A stretch of DNA of 18,350 nucleotides from CAZWEZ01 sp964632795 (GCA_964632795.1 CAZWEZ010000076.1:1-18350); one strand, 5' to 3'; shown: positions 1 through 6,577, numbered from the stretch's first letter. The notes: generated from the sequence alone by a model not told the origin. Numbers and translations: made by a program.

Positions 1-33
1 GCTTTCCTCCTACCCGGCGGGACGCCGAGGCGA

Positions 34-66
34 TCTCTATGGGTCATTATCAGTGAACCTTGGTAT
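34..66 (+). repeat. Left copy of a 33-bp inverted repeat near the window ends
   Basis: These 33 bases begin TCTCTATGGGTCATTATC and end CCTTGGTAT. They recur as the reverse complement at 18286-18318 with only two differing bases, at 56-57 (AA against CC in the other copy). The copy starts 33 bases from the left end, and its partner ends 32 bases from the right end. The outer flanks of the two copies do not match. No transposase gene lies nearby. The repeat could be a dispersed intergenic element at which the assembly stopped, or the ends of a mobile unit. The sequence alone does not decide. Confidence 0.85.
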
Positions 67-79
67 TAGGGCTTTCCCC

Positions 80-93
80 TTGACGCCCGTCGC
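80..93 (+). promoter_or_regulatory. Possible FNR/DNR-type box upstream of the cytochrome b fusion
   Basis: TTGACGCCCGTCGC matches the TTGAC-N4-GTCAA pattern at 8 of the 10 defined positions, with an intact left half-site. Its centre is 61 nt upstream of the TTG start at 148. Thirty-two bases further on, where a class II FNR-type promoter would have its -10 element, lies CATTAA, a weak match. A perfect box of the same type sits before nirS, so co-regulation is plausible. One half-site is degenerate, so this is a tentative call. Confidence 0.4.
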
Positions 94-147
94 GGCGTTG
101 CACCATATGCGATTCCATTAAAGAGTTTCGTCCCAGGGAGAACTCGG

Positions 148-1704
148 TTGCTGGGAAGCCTACGGCAGTCAATCGACAACCAGATGCTGCATCTGGAGGC
201 GCTCTTCGACCGCCCCTTCGGCGCCCCCTGGAATCCGCTGCGCCAGTTGGGAACGCTGTCGTTCTTCTTCTTCTGGGTGGTCGCCGTCAGCGGCCTGTAC
301 GTCTACATCCTGTTCGACACCTCGGTGGCCGGGGCCTACCCGTCGGTCGAGTACATGACCAACGAGCAGTGGTACCTGGGCGGCATCATGCGCTCCCTCC
401 ACCGCTACGCCTCCGACGCCATGGTGTTGACCACCGTCCTCCATCTGCTTCGCGAGTTCATCCGCGACCGCTACCGGGATGTGCGCTGGTACGCCTGGCT
501 CACCGGCCTGCCGATCCTGTGGTTCCTCTACACCTCGGGGATCAGCGGCTACTGGCTGGTGTGGGACCAGCTGGCCCAGTACATCGCCATCGTGTCGATG
601 GAGTGGCTGGACTGGCTGGGCATCTCCGGCGAACCCGTCGCCAACAACTTCCTGACCCCGGAAAGCCTCACCGACCGCTTCTTCAGCCTGTTGGTGTTCA
701 TCCACATCTTCGCCTCGCTGTTCCTGCTGTTCATCATGTGGATCCACCTGCTCCGGGTCTCCCTGGCCAAGTTCAACCCGCCGCGCGGCCTGGCGGTGGG
801 GTGCCTGTTGATGCTGTTGGCGCTGTCGCTGGTCAAGCCGGCCGTCAGCCACCCTCCGGCCGACCTGGCGACGGTGCCCACGGTGCTCGACCTCGACTGG
901 TTCTACATGGCGTTCTATCCCCTGTACGACGCCTGGGGGGCGGCCCCGTCGTGGGCCATCGTCGCCGGCCTGTCGCTGCTGATCGCCATCCTGCCGTGGG
1001 TGCCGCCACTGCGCCAGCCGGCGCCGGCCAGGGTCGAGCTGAGCAAGTGCAACGGCTGTACGCGGTGCTTCGCCGACTGCCCCTTCGGGGCGGTGACCAT
1101 GGAGCCGCGTTCCGACGGCCGGCCCTTCGACATGGAGGCGGTGGTCAACCCGGCGCTGTGCACGGCGTGTGGCATCTGCGTCGGCTCCTGTCCGATGTCG
1201 ACCCCGTTCCGCCAAACCCTGGAACTGGACACCGGCATCGACCTTCCGGAGTTCAGCCTCGGCCGGCTCCGCGCCCTGACGCTCACGGCCTCCGAGAGGC
1301 TGGCCGCGGCACCCGGGGACGACGGCGCCCGGGTGCTGGTCTTCGGCTGCGACCATGGGGCCGAGGTCGAGGGCCTCGAAGGGTCCTGCGTCGCCGCCGT
1401 CAGGATGCCCTGCATCGGCATGCTGCCGCCGTCGTTCATCGACTTCGTGCTCAGCCGCGAGGGCGCCGACGGGGTGCTGCTCACCGGCTGCCGGGAGTGC
1501 GACTGCTACCACCGCCTGGGCGACCGCTGGACCCGGGAGCGCATCGAGGGGATCCGCGATCCCTACCTGCGCAAGCGGGTCCCCAGGGAACGCCTGCGCA
1601 CCTTCTGGGCGGCGCGCACCGACGCCGCGGCGCTGGCCGCCGAGGTCGAGGGCTTCCGCGCCCACCTGGCCGGCCTCGGGGCCGACGAGGAGGGACGCCG
1701 ATGA
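148..1704 (+). CDS. Diheme cytochrome b - 2x[4Fe-4S] ferredoxin - MvhD/FrhD-like fusion
   Basis: This 518-residue protein has three modules. Residues 30-290 are a cytochrome b/b6-type N-terminal domain with about six membrane segments. Histidine pairs H85/H99 and H186/H200, each 14 apart, fit the four ligands of two transmembrane b hemes. Residues 298-350 hold two [4Fe-4S] motifs, C301/C304/C307/C311 and C338/C341/C344/C348. Residues 394-490 resemble the MvhD/FrhD iron-sulfur subunit of hydrogenases, with cysteines 401, 414, 422, 448, 451 and 453. MvhD relatives normally pass electrons between hydrogenases or flavoproteins and heterodisulfide-reductase-type partners. Here the domain is fused to a membrane quinone-type module. 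The TTG start is preferred because AGGGAG lies 7 nt upstream; the next ATG in frame is at 184. The stop overlaps the next gene (ATGA). I infer electron exchange between quinone and an iron-sulfur or flavin partner serving nitrite reduction or heme d1 synthesis. The actual partner is unknown. Confidence 0.88.
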   Translation: MLGSLRQSIDNQMLHLEALFDRPFGAPWNPLRQLGTLSFFFFWVVAVSGLYVYILFDTSVAGAYPSVEYMTNEQWYLGGIMRSLHRYASDAMVLTTVLHLLREFIRDRYRDVRWYAWLTGLPILWFLYTSGISGYWLVWDQLAQYIAIVSMEWLDWLGISGEPVANNFLTPESLTDRFFSLLVFIHIFASLFLLFIMWIHLLRVSLAKFNPPRGLAVGCLLMLLALSLVKPAVSHPPADLATVPTVLDLDWFYMAFYPLYDAWGAAPSWAIVAGLSLLIAILPWVPPLRQPAPARVELSKCNGCTRCFADCPFGAVTMEPRSDGRPFDMEAVVNPALCTACGICVGSCPMSTPFRQTLELDTGIDLPEFSLGRLRALTLTASERLAAAPGDDGARVLVFGCDHGAEVEGLEGSCVAAVRMPCIGMLPPSFIDFVLSREGADGVLLTGCRECDCYHRLGDRWTRERIEGIRDPYLRKRVPRERLRTFWAARTDAAALAAEVEGFRAHLAGLGADEEGRR

Positions 1705-2204
1705 GGACGCCCGTTCGCTACCTCTGGCAGGGGGTCCTGTACCTGCTGTTCGCGGCGACCGTCGGCTATTTCTCCGACACCCCGGCCTACACCTACGTCG
1801 AGGCCGGCAAGGCGGTGATCAAGCTCAGCCTGAGCCACGCCGGCAAGCGCCTGGTCGAATGCCGCCGCCGGACCGCCGAGGAACTGGCCGAGCTGCCGCC
1901 CAACATGCGCAAGGCGATGGACTGCCCGCGCCGCCGCTGGCCGGTGACCGTCGAGATGGAACTCGACGGGGCGGCGATCTACCGCCGCCAAGCCGCCCCC
2001 GCGGGCCTCGCCGGGGACGGCGAGTCCAGTTTCTACCGGACCTTCACGGTCGAGGCCGGGCGCCACCGCCTGGTCCTCAGGATGAAGGACCACGGCGAGG
2101 GCGGGGGCTTCGACTACGGGTGGGAGAAGGAGGTCGACCTGGCCCCGGCCCAGGTCCTGGTGGTCGGCTTCGACAAGGTCGACAAGCGGTTCGTCATCAG
2201 GTAG
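1701..2204 (+). CDS. Membrane-anchored protein of unknown function coupled to the cytochrome b fusion
   Basis: This 167-residue protein starts at an ATG overlapping the upstream stop codon (ATGA), so the two genes are very likely translationally coupled. Residues 8-24 are a hydrophobic segment that could be a signal anchor. The rest is polar and looks beta-rich, alternating VTVEMELDG-like strands and basic residues. It has two cysteines, C54 and C75, bracketing a basic, proline-containing stretch. No heme-binding CxxCH and no recognisable enzymatic motif are present. I do not recognise the family. Strict coupling suggests an accessory or assembly subunit of the cytochrome b/iron-sulfur fusion, exposed on the periplasmic side. 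Its 3' end overlaps the convergent hemerythrin gene by 8 bp. Confidence 0.8.
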   Translation: MRTPVRYLWQGVLYLLFAATVGYFSDTPAYTYVEAGKAVIKLSLSHAGKRLVECRRRTAEELAELPPNMRKAMDCPRRRWPVTVEMELDGAAIYRRQAAPAGLAGDGESSFYRTFTVEAGRHRLVLRMKDHGEGGGFDYGWEKEVDLAPAQVLVVGFDKVDKRFVIR

Positions 2205-2607
2205 CCGCCGGACTTTGGGCCATGGCGTGGAGGTTGCCGTCCAGGGTCCTGAAGTGGACCCCGAACCAGGCCGACATCTTTCCTCCGAGGACAATTTCGC
2301 AATCGTACTCGGGGTCGTTTTTTACTTCCTCCATGATGTCGCGGATGGTCTCCAGCAGCCGATCGTGGTCTTCCTTGTGGGTGGCGTAGTCGGCGAAGTT
2401 CGAATCGCGCATGAGCTTTTCCTCGAGCGCGAAGTGGGCCTCGATCTGGGCATGGATCTCGCCGAGATAGTAGTTGACCTCGTCGCGGGAGCAGCGGGCG
2501 GAGATCTTCGCGAACAACTCGTTGATCAGCGATATCAGAAGCCGGTGCTCGTGGTCGATGGGCGGGAACCCGGACTTGAAACTATCTTTCCATTCGATCA
2601 GCGACAT
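2197..2607 (-). CDS. Bacteriohemerythrin
   Basis: This is a 136-residue, single-domain hemerythrin. The diiron ligand motifs appear in order: IDHEH (H21, equivalent to the IDxQH histidine), AHFALEE, THKEDH and VHFRTLD near the C-terminus. Bacteriohemerythrins bind O2, and some handle NO. They carry or sense these ligands, and a role in NO or O2 handling beside an NO-producing nitrite reductase is reasonable inference. No signal peptide is seen, so it should be cytoplasmic. The ATG at 2607 is chosen because AAAGGA lies about 6 nt upstream and the protein then begins MSLIEWKDSF, as family members do. An upstream in-frame start at 2733 would run through the regulatory region and add residues with no family resemblance. 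The gene is divergent from nirS, and the FNR/DNR-type box lies between them. Confidence 0.93.
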   Translation of the reverse strand: MSLIEWKDSFKSGFPPIDHEHRLLISLINELFAKISARCSRDEVNYYLGEIHAQIEAHFALEEKLMRDSNFADYATHKEDHDRLLETIRDIMEEVKNDPEYDCEIVLGGKMSAWFGVHFRTLDGNLHAMAQSPAAT

Positions 2608-2626
2608 GCTCGTCCTTTCCTTGGGT

Positions 2627-2640
2627 CGGGAAATTTCCCG
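2627..2640. promoter_or_regulatory. Perfect 14-bp palindrome upstream of the hemerythrin gene
   Basis: CGGGAAATTTCCCG is a perfect palindrome centred 26 nt upstream of the hemerythrin ATG and 27 bp from the centre of the neighbouring FNR/DNR-type box. Its position would overlap or follow a hemerythrin promoter, which fits an operator. I do not recognise it as a named regulator site. It could be chance or a small hairpin in the hemerythrin leader. Confidence 0.4.
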
Positions 2641-2653
2641 TAAAGATACGTTC

Positions 2654-2667
2654 TTGACATATGTCAA
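2654..2667. promoter_or_regulatory. FNR/DNR/NNR-type regulator box for nirS and possibly the hemerythrin
   Basis: TTGACATATGTCAA is a perfect palindrome matching TTGAC-N4-GTCAA, the site type bound by CRP/FNR-family regulators such as DNR and NNR that activate denitrification genes under low oxygen and NO. It is centred at 2660.5, about 99 nt before the nirS ATG and 53 nt before the hemerythrin ATG. Its distance of 32 bp to TACTCT at 2690-2695 fits a class II activated promoter reading into nirS. Being symmetrical, it could act on both divergent genes. Confidence 0.88.
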
Positions 2668-2689
2668 GGTTGCGGTGCCGGGCGGATCG

Positions 2690-2695
2690 TACTCT
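2690..2695 (+). promoter_or_regulatory. nirS: Candidate -10 element of the nirS promoter
   Basis: TACTCT is centred 32 bp downstream of the centre of the TTGAC-N4-GTCAA box, the class II spacing, and would place the transcript start near 2702. No good -35 element is visible, as expected for an activator-dependent promoter. An alternative is TATATA at 2701-2706 inside the palindrome CCTATATAGG, which would move the start about 11 bp downstream. Confidence 0.45.
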
Positions 2696-2759
2696 AATCC
2701 TATATAGGTTCCGCACCTGCTTGTTTCCAACACTGAACGCCAGACGGGGGATATCCGTT

Positions 2760-4403
2760 ATGAGAGCACAAGGGCTACTCAAGCCGGCCCTGGGGCTGGC
2801 CGTGTTCGCCGGCGTCGCCCTCGCCATGGGCTCGGCCATGGCCGCCGGTGCGCCGAAGATGAGCGACGAGGAGTTCGAGACCGCCACCAACATCTACTTC
2901 GACTACTGCGGCGGCTGCCACGGCACCCTGCGCAAGGGAGCCACTGGGCCCAACCTGGAACCCAAGAGCACCCGGGAACTCGGCGACGAGGGTCTCAAGT
3001 CGATGCTGACCTACGGCACCCCGGGGGGGATGCCCAACTGGGGCGAGTCGGGCAACCTCGACGAGGCCCAGATCGACCTGCTGGTCAAGTTCCTGCAGAA
3101 CGATCCGCCGCAGCCCCCCGAGTTCGGGATGAAGAAGATCCGGGCGAGCTGGAAGCTGTTGGTACCCCTGGTCGACCGGCCGACCGAGCCCCAGCACGAC
3201 TGGGACATCGACAACCTGTTCGTGGTCATTCTTCGCGACGCCGGCCAGATCGCCCTGATCGACGGCAACACCTATGAGATCCGGACCATCATCGACGCCG
3301 GCTATGCGGTGCACATCGCCCGCATATCGGCCTCCGGACGCTATGTGCTGACCGTCGGGCGGGACGCCAGGATCACCCTGGTCGACCTGTGGATGAACCC
3401 GCCCAGCACGGTGGCCGAGATCGACATCGGCATCGAGGCTCGTTCGGTGGAGACCTCCAAGATGAAGGGCTGGGAGGACGAGTTCGCCATCGGCGGCGCC
3501 TACTGGCCGCCCCAGTACGTGATCATGGACGGCAAGACACTGGAGCCCTTGCGGGTGGTCTCCACCCGGGGCGTCACCTACGACGAGCAGGAATACCATC
3601 CGGAGCCGCGGGTCGCCGCGATCGTCGCCTCCCACTACAAACCCGAGTTCATCGTCACCATCAAGGAGACCGGCAAGATCCTGCTGGTCGACTACTCCGA
3701 CCTCAACAACTTCGCGGTGACCACCATCGACGCCGAGCGCTTCCTGCATGACGGCGGGTTCGACCGCACCGGGCGCTACTTCCTGGTCGCCGCCAACGCC
3801 CGCAACAGTATCGCCATCGTCGACACCAAGGAGCGGATGCTGATCGGGATCGTCGAGACCGGCATCAAGCCGCACCCGGGGCGCGGCGCCAACTTCGTCC
3901 ATCCCAGGTACGGTCCGGTGTGGGCGACCAGCCACCTGGGCGACGACACCATCGCCCTGATCGGCACCGATTACCAGAAGCACCCGCGTTATGCCTGGAA
4001 GATGGTCAAGTCCTTCGAGAGCCTGGGTGGCGGGGCGCTGTTCGTCAAGACTCATCCCAAATCCAAGAACCTGTGGGTCGACGCGCCGCTCAACCCCGAC
4101 GAAGAGATCCACAGTTCGGTGGCGGTGTTCGACATCAACAACCTCGATCTGGGCTACCAGCAGATCAACGTCGCGGCGGCCGCCGGACTCGGCGACGGTG
4201 GCGGGGCGCGGGTCGTCCACGGCGAATACAACAAGCAGGGAACCGAAATCTGGTTCTCGGTTTGGGCTCCCAGGGACAAGACGTCGGCGCTCGTCGTCTT
4301 CGACGACAAGACCCGCAAGGTCAAGAAGGTGATCAAGGACAAGCGGCTGGTCACCCCGACCGGCAAGTTCAACGTCTACAACACCAGGAACGACGTCTAC
4401 TGA
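2760..4403 (+). CDS. nirS: Cytochrome cd1 nitrite reductase
   Basis: This 547-residue protein reduces nitrite to NO in the periplasm, using one heme c and one heme d1. Residues 1-29 are a Sec signal peptide ending in AMAAG. The heme c motif CGGCH is at 50-54, followed by the family sequence GTLRKGATGP. An eight-bladed d1 propeller follows. H185 in YAVHI fits the proximal d1 ligand. H330 (FLHDGG) and H372 (PHPGRG) have the spacing of the two catalytic histidines. The C-terminus ends in the family-like TGKFNVYNT. The ATG at 2760 has GGGGG 9 nt upstream and yields the signal peptide; the longer in-frame start at 2661 would lie inside the regulator box. The mature N-terminus goes almost directly into the cytochrome c fold and lacks the extra arm that carries the distal tyrosine in Pseudomonas aeruginosa NirS. 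It is first in the nir operon. Confidence 0.98.
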   Translation: MRAQGLLKPALGLAVFAGVALAMGSAMAAGAPKMSDEEFETATNIYFDYCGGCHGTLRKGATGPNLEPKSTRELGDEGLKSMLTYGTPGGMPNWGESGNLDEAQIDLLVKFLQNDPPQPPEFGMKKIRASWKLLVPLVDRPTEPQHDWDIDNLFVVILRDAGQIALIDGNTYEIRTIIDAGYAVHIARISASGRYVLTVGRDARITLVDLWMNPPSTVAEIDIGIEARSVETSKMKGWEDEFAIGGAYWPPQYVIMDGKTLEPLRVVSTRGVTYDEQEYHPEPRVAAIVASHYKPEFIVTIKETGKILLVDYSDLNNFAVTTIDAERFLHDGGFDRTGRYFLVAANARNSIAIVDTKERMLIGIVETGIKPHPGRGANFVHPRYGPVWATSHLGDDTIALIGTDYQKHPRYAWKMVKSFESLGGGALFVKTHPKSKNLWVDAPLNPDEEIHSSVAVFDINNLDLGYQQINVAAAAGLGDGGGARVVHGEYNKQGTEIWFSVWAPRDKTSALVVFDDKTRKVKKVIKDKRLVTPTGKFNVYNTRNDVY

Positions 4404-4414
4404 GGACGATCCGG

Positions 4415-4438
4415 GGGCGGGGGTGGATTCCCCCGCCC
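4415..4438 (+). terminator. GC-rich hairpin after nirS, possible attenuator or mRNA stabiliser
   Basis: GGGCGGGGG (4415-4423), a 6-nt loop TGGATT, and CCCCCGCCC (4430-4438) form a perfect 9-bp stem, extendable by two pairs, 11 nt after the nirS stop. No T-run follows, so it is not a classical intrinsic terminator. It may protect the nirS transcript and reduce readthrough into the heme d1 genes, which are needed in smaller amounts. That role is inferred. Confidence 0.55.
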
Positions 4439-4463
4439 TCCGTCCGTTCCCGGGGAAAAGACG

Positions 4464-4598
4464 GTGAACCATCTTTCGTGCGTCTATCTGGTGGGCACCG
4501 GGCCCGGCGATCCCGAGTTGCTGACCCTCAAGGCCCGCCGGCTGGTCTATGACGATGACCATGGGGAGATGGATGAAGAGCTTTCGGCGCGGGCGTGA
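4464..4598 (+). pseudogene. nirE: Remnant of nirE (uroporphyrinogen-III C-methyltransferase), N-terminus only
   Basis: A GTG start at 4464 with GGGGA about 7 nt upstream opens a 44-codon frame. Its residues 8-27 read LVGTGPGDPELLTLKARRL, the strongly conserved first motif of SUMT/CobA/NirE enzymes. Full-length members run about 250-280 residues, but here similarity ends near residue 30 (VYD). The frame then reads through the start region of nirC and stops at 4598. Everything after the first motif is missing. NirE makes precorrin-2, the precursor of siroheme and then heme d1. The position between nirS and nirC, with a ribosome site still present, suggests an internal deletion of a once intact operon gene. 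An assembly collapse cannot be excluded from the sequence. The short frame may still couple translation into nirC. Confidence 0.8.
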
Positions 4599-4932
4599 GG
4601 CGCTGGCCGCTGTCCTGCTCGCATCGCTGACCACCGCTGGCGCCGCCGCCGCCGCCGCCGATATCGGGGCTGCGCGCAAGGCCGAACTCCTCTATCTTCT
4701 GGCCCACGACTGCGGGTCCTGCCACGGCATGAAGCGCCTGGGGGGGCTGGGCCCGCCGCTTACCGCCGAGGCCCTTGCCGGGAGGTCGGCCGAGGACCTG
4801 GCCCAAACCATCCTCGGCGGCGTCCCCGGCACCCCGATGCCGCCCTGGCGGCCCTTTCTGAGCCCTGGAGAAGCGCGGTGGCTGGCCGGGGTCTTGATAA
4901 ACGGCGATGGATACGGCAAACCGGAACAATGA
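4573..4932 (+). CDS. nirC: Small periplasmic c-type cytochrome NirC
   Basis: The protein has 119 residues from the ATG at 4573: a signal peptide (MKSFRRGREALAAVLL, alanine-rich to about residue 30) and one class I cytochrome c domain. The heme motif CGSCH lies in HDCGSCHGMKRLGGLGP, and the methionine in GTPMPPW is the likely axial ligand. NirC proteins are associated with the heme d1 pathway or electron delivery to NirS. The LGGxGPxL stretch after the heme motif is also found in NirN of this window. The start is uncertain: ATGs at 4549 and 4561 are in frame, but GGGGAG precedes 4573 by 4 nt and that start gives a cleaner signal peptide. The gene overlaps the nirE remnant in another frame, and its stop overlaps the nirF start (ATGA). 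Confidence 0.9.
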   Translation: MKSFRRGREALAAVLLASLTTAGAAAAAADIGAARKAELLYLLAHDCGSCHGMKRLGGLGPPLTAEALAGRSAEDLAQTILGGVPGTPMPPWRPFLSPGEARWLAGVLINGDGYGKPEQ

Positions 4933-6125
4933 ACACTATTCCCCATAACCTCCGGCGGCTCGCCGGCCTGGCCGCGGCCGCCGGGCTGGCCGCGGTGCTG
5001 GCCGCCTGCGCCGCGCCGCGGGGCACCGGCGACCTCGGCGTGGTGATCGAGCGGGCGGCCGGCTCGCTGCTGGTGGTCGATACCACGGCGCGCACCCGCC
5101 TGGCCCGAATCGAGGGCCTGGGCAACCTCAGCCACGCCACCGTCGTCTATTCCCGGGACCAGCGCTACGCCTATGTCTTCGGCCGCGACGGCGGACTGTC
5201 CAAGGTCGACCTGCTGGGCGGGCGGCTGGTCCGCCGGGTGGTCCAGGCGGGCAACAGCGTCGGCGGCGCCATCTCCCAGGACGGGCGGCTGATCGCCGTC
5301 TCCAACTACCAGCCGGGCGGGGTCCGGGTGTTCGACGCCGGGACCCTGGAGATGGTGGCCGACATCCCGGCCCTCTACGGCGCCGACGGCGATACCTCGA
5401 AGGTGGTCGGCCTGGTCGACGCCCCCGGACAACGCTTCGTGTTCGCGCTGTACGACGCCGGCGAGATCTGGCTGGCCGAGATGGCCGATCCCGCCAACCC
5501 CGTGATCCGCAAGTACCGCGACGTCGGCGAGCTGCCCTACGACGCCCTGATCACGCCCGACGGGCGCTACTACGTCGCCGGCCTGTTCGGCGAGGACGGG
5601 CTGGCCCTGCTCGACCTGTGGCACCCGGAGGCCGGGGTGCGCCGCATCCTGGACGGCTACGGCAGGGGCGAGGAGCCGCTGCCGGTCTACAAGATGCCTC
5701 ACCTGGAGGGCTGGGCGGTGGCCGGCGGGGTGGCCTTCATCCCGGCGGTCGGACGCCACGAGGTGTTGGTCGTCGACACCGACACCTGGCGCGAGGCCGG
5801 TCGGATCCAGGTCCACGGCCAGCCGGTGTTCGTGATGGCGCGGCCCGACGGCCGCCAGGTGTGGGTCAACTTCGCGTTCCCCGACAACGACACCGTGCAG
5901 GTGATCGACGTCCCGACGCGGCGCATCATCGACAACCTGAAACCGGGCCGCGGCGTGCTCCACATGGAGTTCACGCCGCGCGGCGAGGAGGTCTGGATCT
6001 CGGTCCGCGACAGCGACCGGGTGGTGGTCTACGACACCGCGACGCTGGCGGTGGTCGGGGAACTGCCGGCCGACAAGCCGAGCGGCATCTTCTTCACCTC
6101 CCGCGCCCACCGCATCGGGCTGTGA
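4929..6125 (+). CDS. nirF: NirF, heme d1 biosynthesis lipoprotein
   Basis: This 398-residue protein has a basic N-terminus, a hydrophobic segment and a lipobox LAAC with C27, so it is predicted to be a lipoprotein anchored on the periplasmic side. The rest is a d1-type beta-propeller related to NirS and NirN but without a cytochrome c domain. Repeats such as VVDTTARTRLARI, VFDAGTLEMVADI, VVDTDTWREAGRI and VYDTATLAVVGEL mark the blades. NirF is required for heme d1 formation and acts at a late periplasmic step on a d1 precursor. Length and domain content fit the family. The ATG overlaps the nirC stop (ATGA), and nirD starts 2 nt after the nirF stop. Confidence 0.95.
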   Translation: MNTIPHNLRRLAGLAAAAGLAAVLAACAAPRGTGDLGVVIERAAGSLLVVDTTARTRLARIEGLGNLSHATVVYSRDQRYAYVFGRDGGLSKVDLLGGRLVRRVVQAGNSVGGAISQDGRLIAVSNYQPGGVRVFDAGTLEMVADIPALYGADGDTSKVVGLVDAPGQRFVFALYDAGEIWLAEMADPANPVIRKYRDVGELPYDALITPDGRYYVAGLFGEDGLALLDLWHPEAGVRRILDGYGRGEEPLPVYKMPHLEGWAVAGGVAFIPAVGRHEVLVVDTDTWREAGRIQVHGQPVFVMARPDGRQVWVNFAFPDNDTVQVIDVPTRRIIDNLKPGRGVLHMEFTPRGEEVWISVRDSDRVVVYDTATLAVVGELPADKPSGIFFTSRAHRIGL

Positions 6126-6127
6126 AC

Positions 6128-6577
6128 ATGAAGGGCCTGGAAAAAAGCCTCTTGGACGATTTCCAGCGGGATTTCCCCCTGACCCCGCGGCCCTACGCCG
6201 AGATCGCCCGGCGGCTCGGGGTCGGCGAGGACGAGGTCATCGCGGCGCTGGTCCGGCTCGCCGAGGACGGCGTGGTCAGCCGCGTCGGGGCGGTGTTCAG
6301 GCCCCACCGCGTGGGGGCCAGCACCCTGGCCGCGATGACGGTGCCCGAGGAGCGGATCGAGGAGGTGGCGGAGCTGGTCAACGGCTACCGGGAGGTCAAC
6401 CACAACTACCAGCGCGACCACCGCGTCAACCTGTGGTTCGTGATCACCGCCCCCGAGCGGGAGCGGGTCGAACAGGTGATCGCGGAGATCGGGCGGCGGA
6501 CCGGGCTCCGGGTCCTGGACCTGCCGATGATCGAGGACTACCACCTGGACCTGGGGTTCGAACTGCAATGGCATTGA
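6128..6577 (+). CDS. nirD: Siroheme decarboxylase subunit NirD (Lrp/AsnC-like fold)
   Basis: This 149-residue protein has a winged-helix-like N-terminus (about 8-55) and an AsnC-type alpha/beta domain (about 62-140). Despite the Lrp-like fold, this family is enzymatic: NirD, L, G and H convert siroheme to 12,18-didecarboxysiroheme in the cytoplasm. The motif NHNYQRDHRVNLWFV (91-105), with H92 and H98, matches the NirD/NirG type. The assignment as NirD rests on being the first of four paralogues and on the D-L-G-H order known from Pseudomonas. ATG 6128 is used; an in-frame GTG at 6122 overlaps the nirF stop and is an alternative. The last 10 nt overlap nirL. Confidence 0.93.
   Translation: MKGLEKSLLDDFQRDFPLTPRPYAEIARRLGVGEDEVIAALVRLAEDGVVSRVGAVFRPHRVGASTLAAMTVPEERIEEVAELVNGYREVNHNYQRDHRVNLWFVITAPERERVEQVIAEIGRRTGLRVLDLPMIEDYHLDLGFELQWH

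Noticed and set aside
1..77. GCTTTCC at 1-7, 71-77 and 18321-18327 as a target-site duplication
   Set aside because: The copies are not at matching distances from the 33-bp repeats and the heptamer is short. Coincidence is the simplest reading.
169..1665. Long open frame antisense to the cytochrome b fusion
   Set aside because: It is rich in arginine, glycine, glutamine and proline with no motif. The opposite strand encodes a protein with complete heme and cluster motifs, so this is a high-GC shadow.
2608..2733. Longer hemerythrin start at 2733
   Set aside because: It would place coding sequence over the perfect FNR-type box and add residues foreign to the family. The ATG at 2607 has a good ribosome site.
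2775..4679. 634-codon open frame antisense to nirS
   Set aside because: No ribosome site or family motif; it mirrors nirS codons on the other strand.
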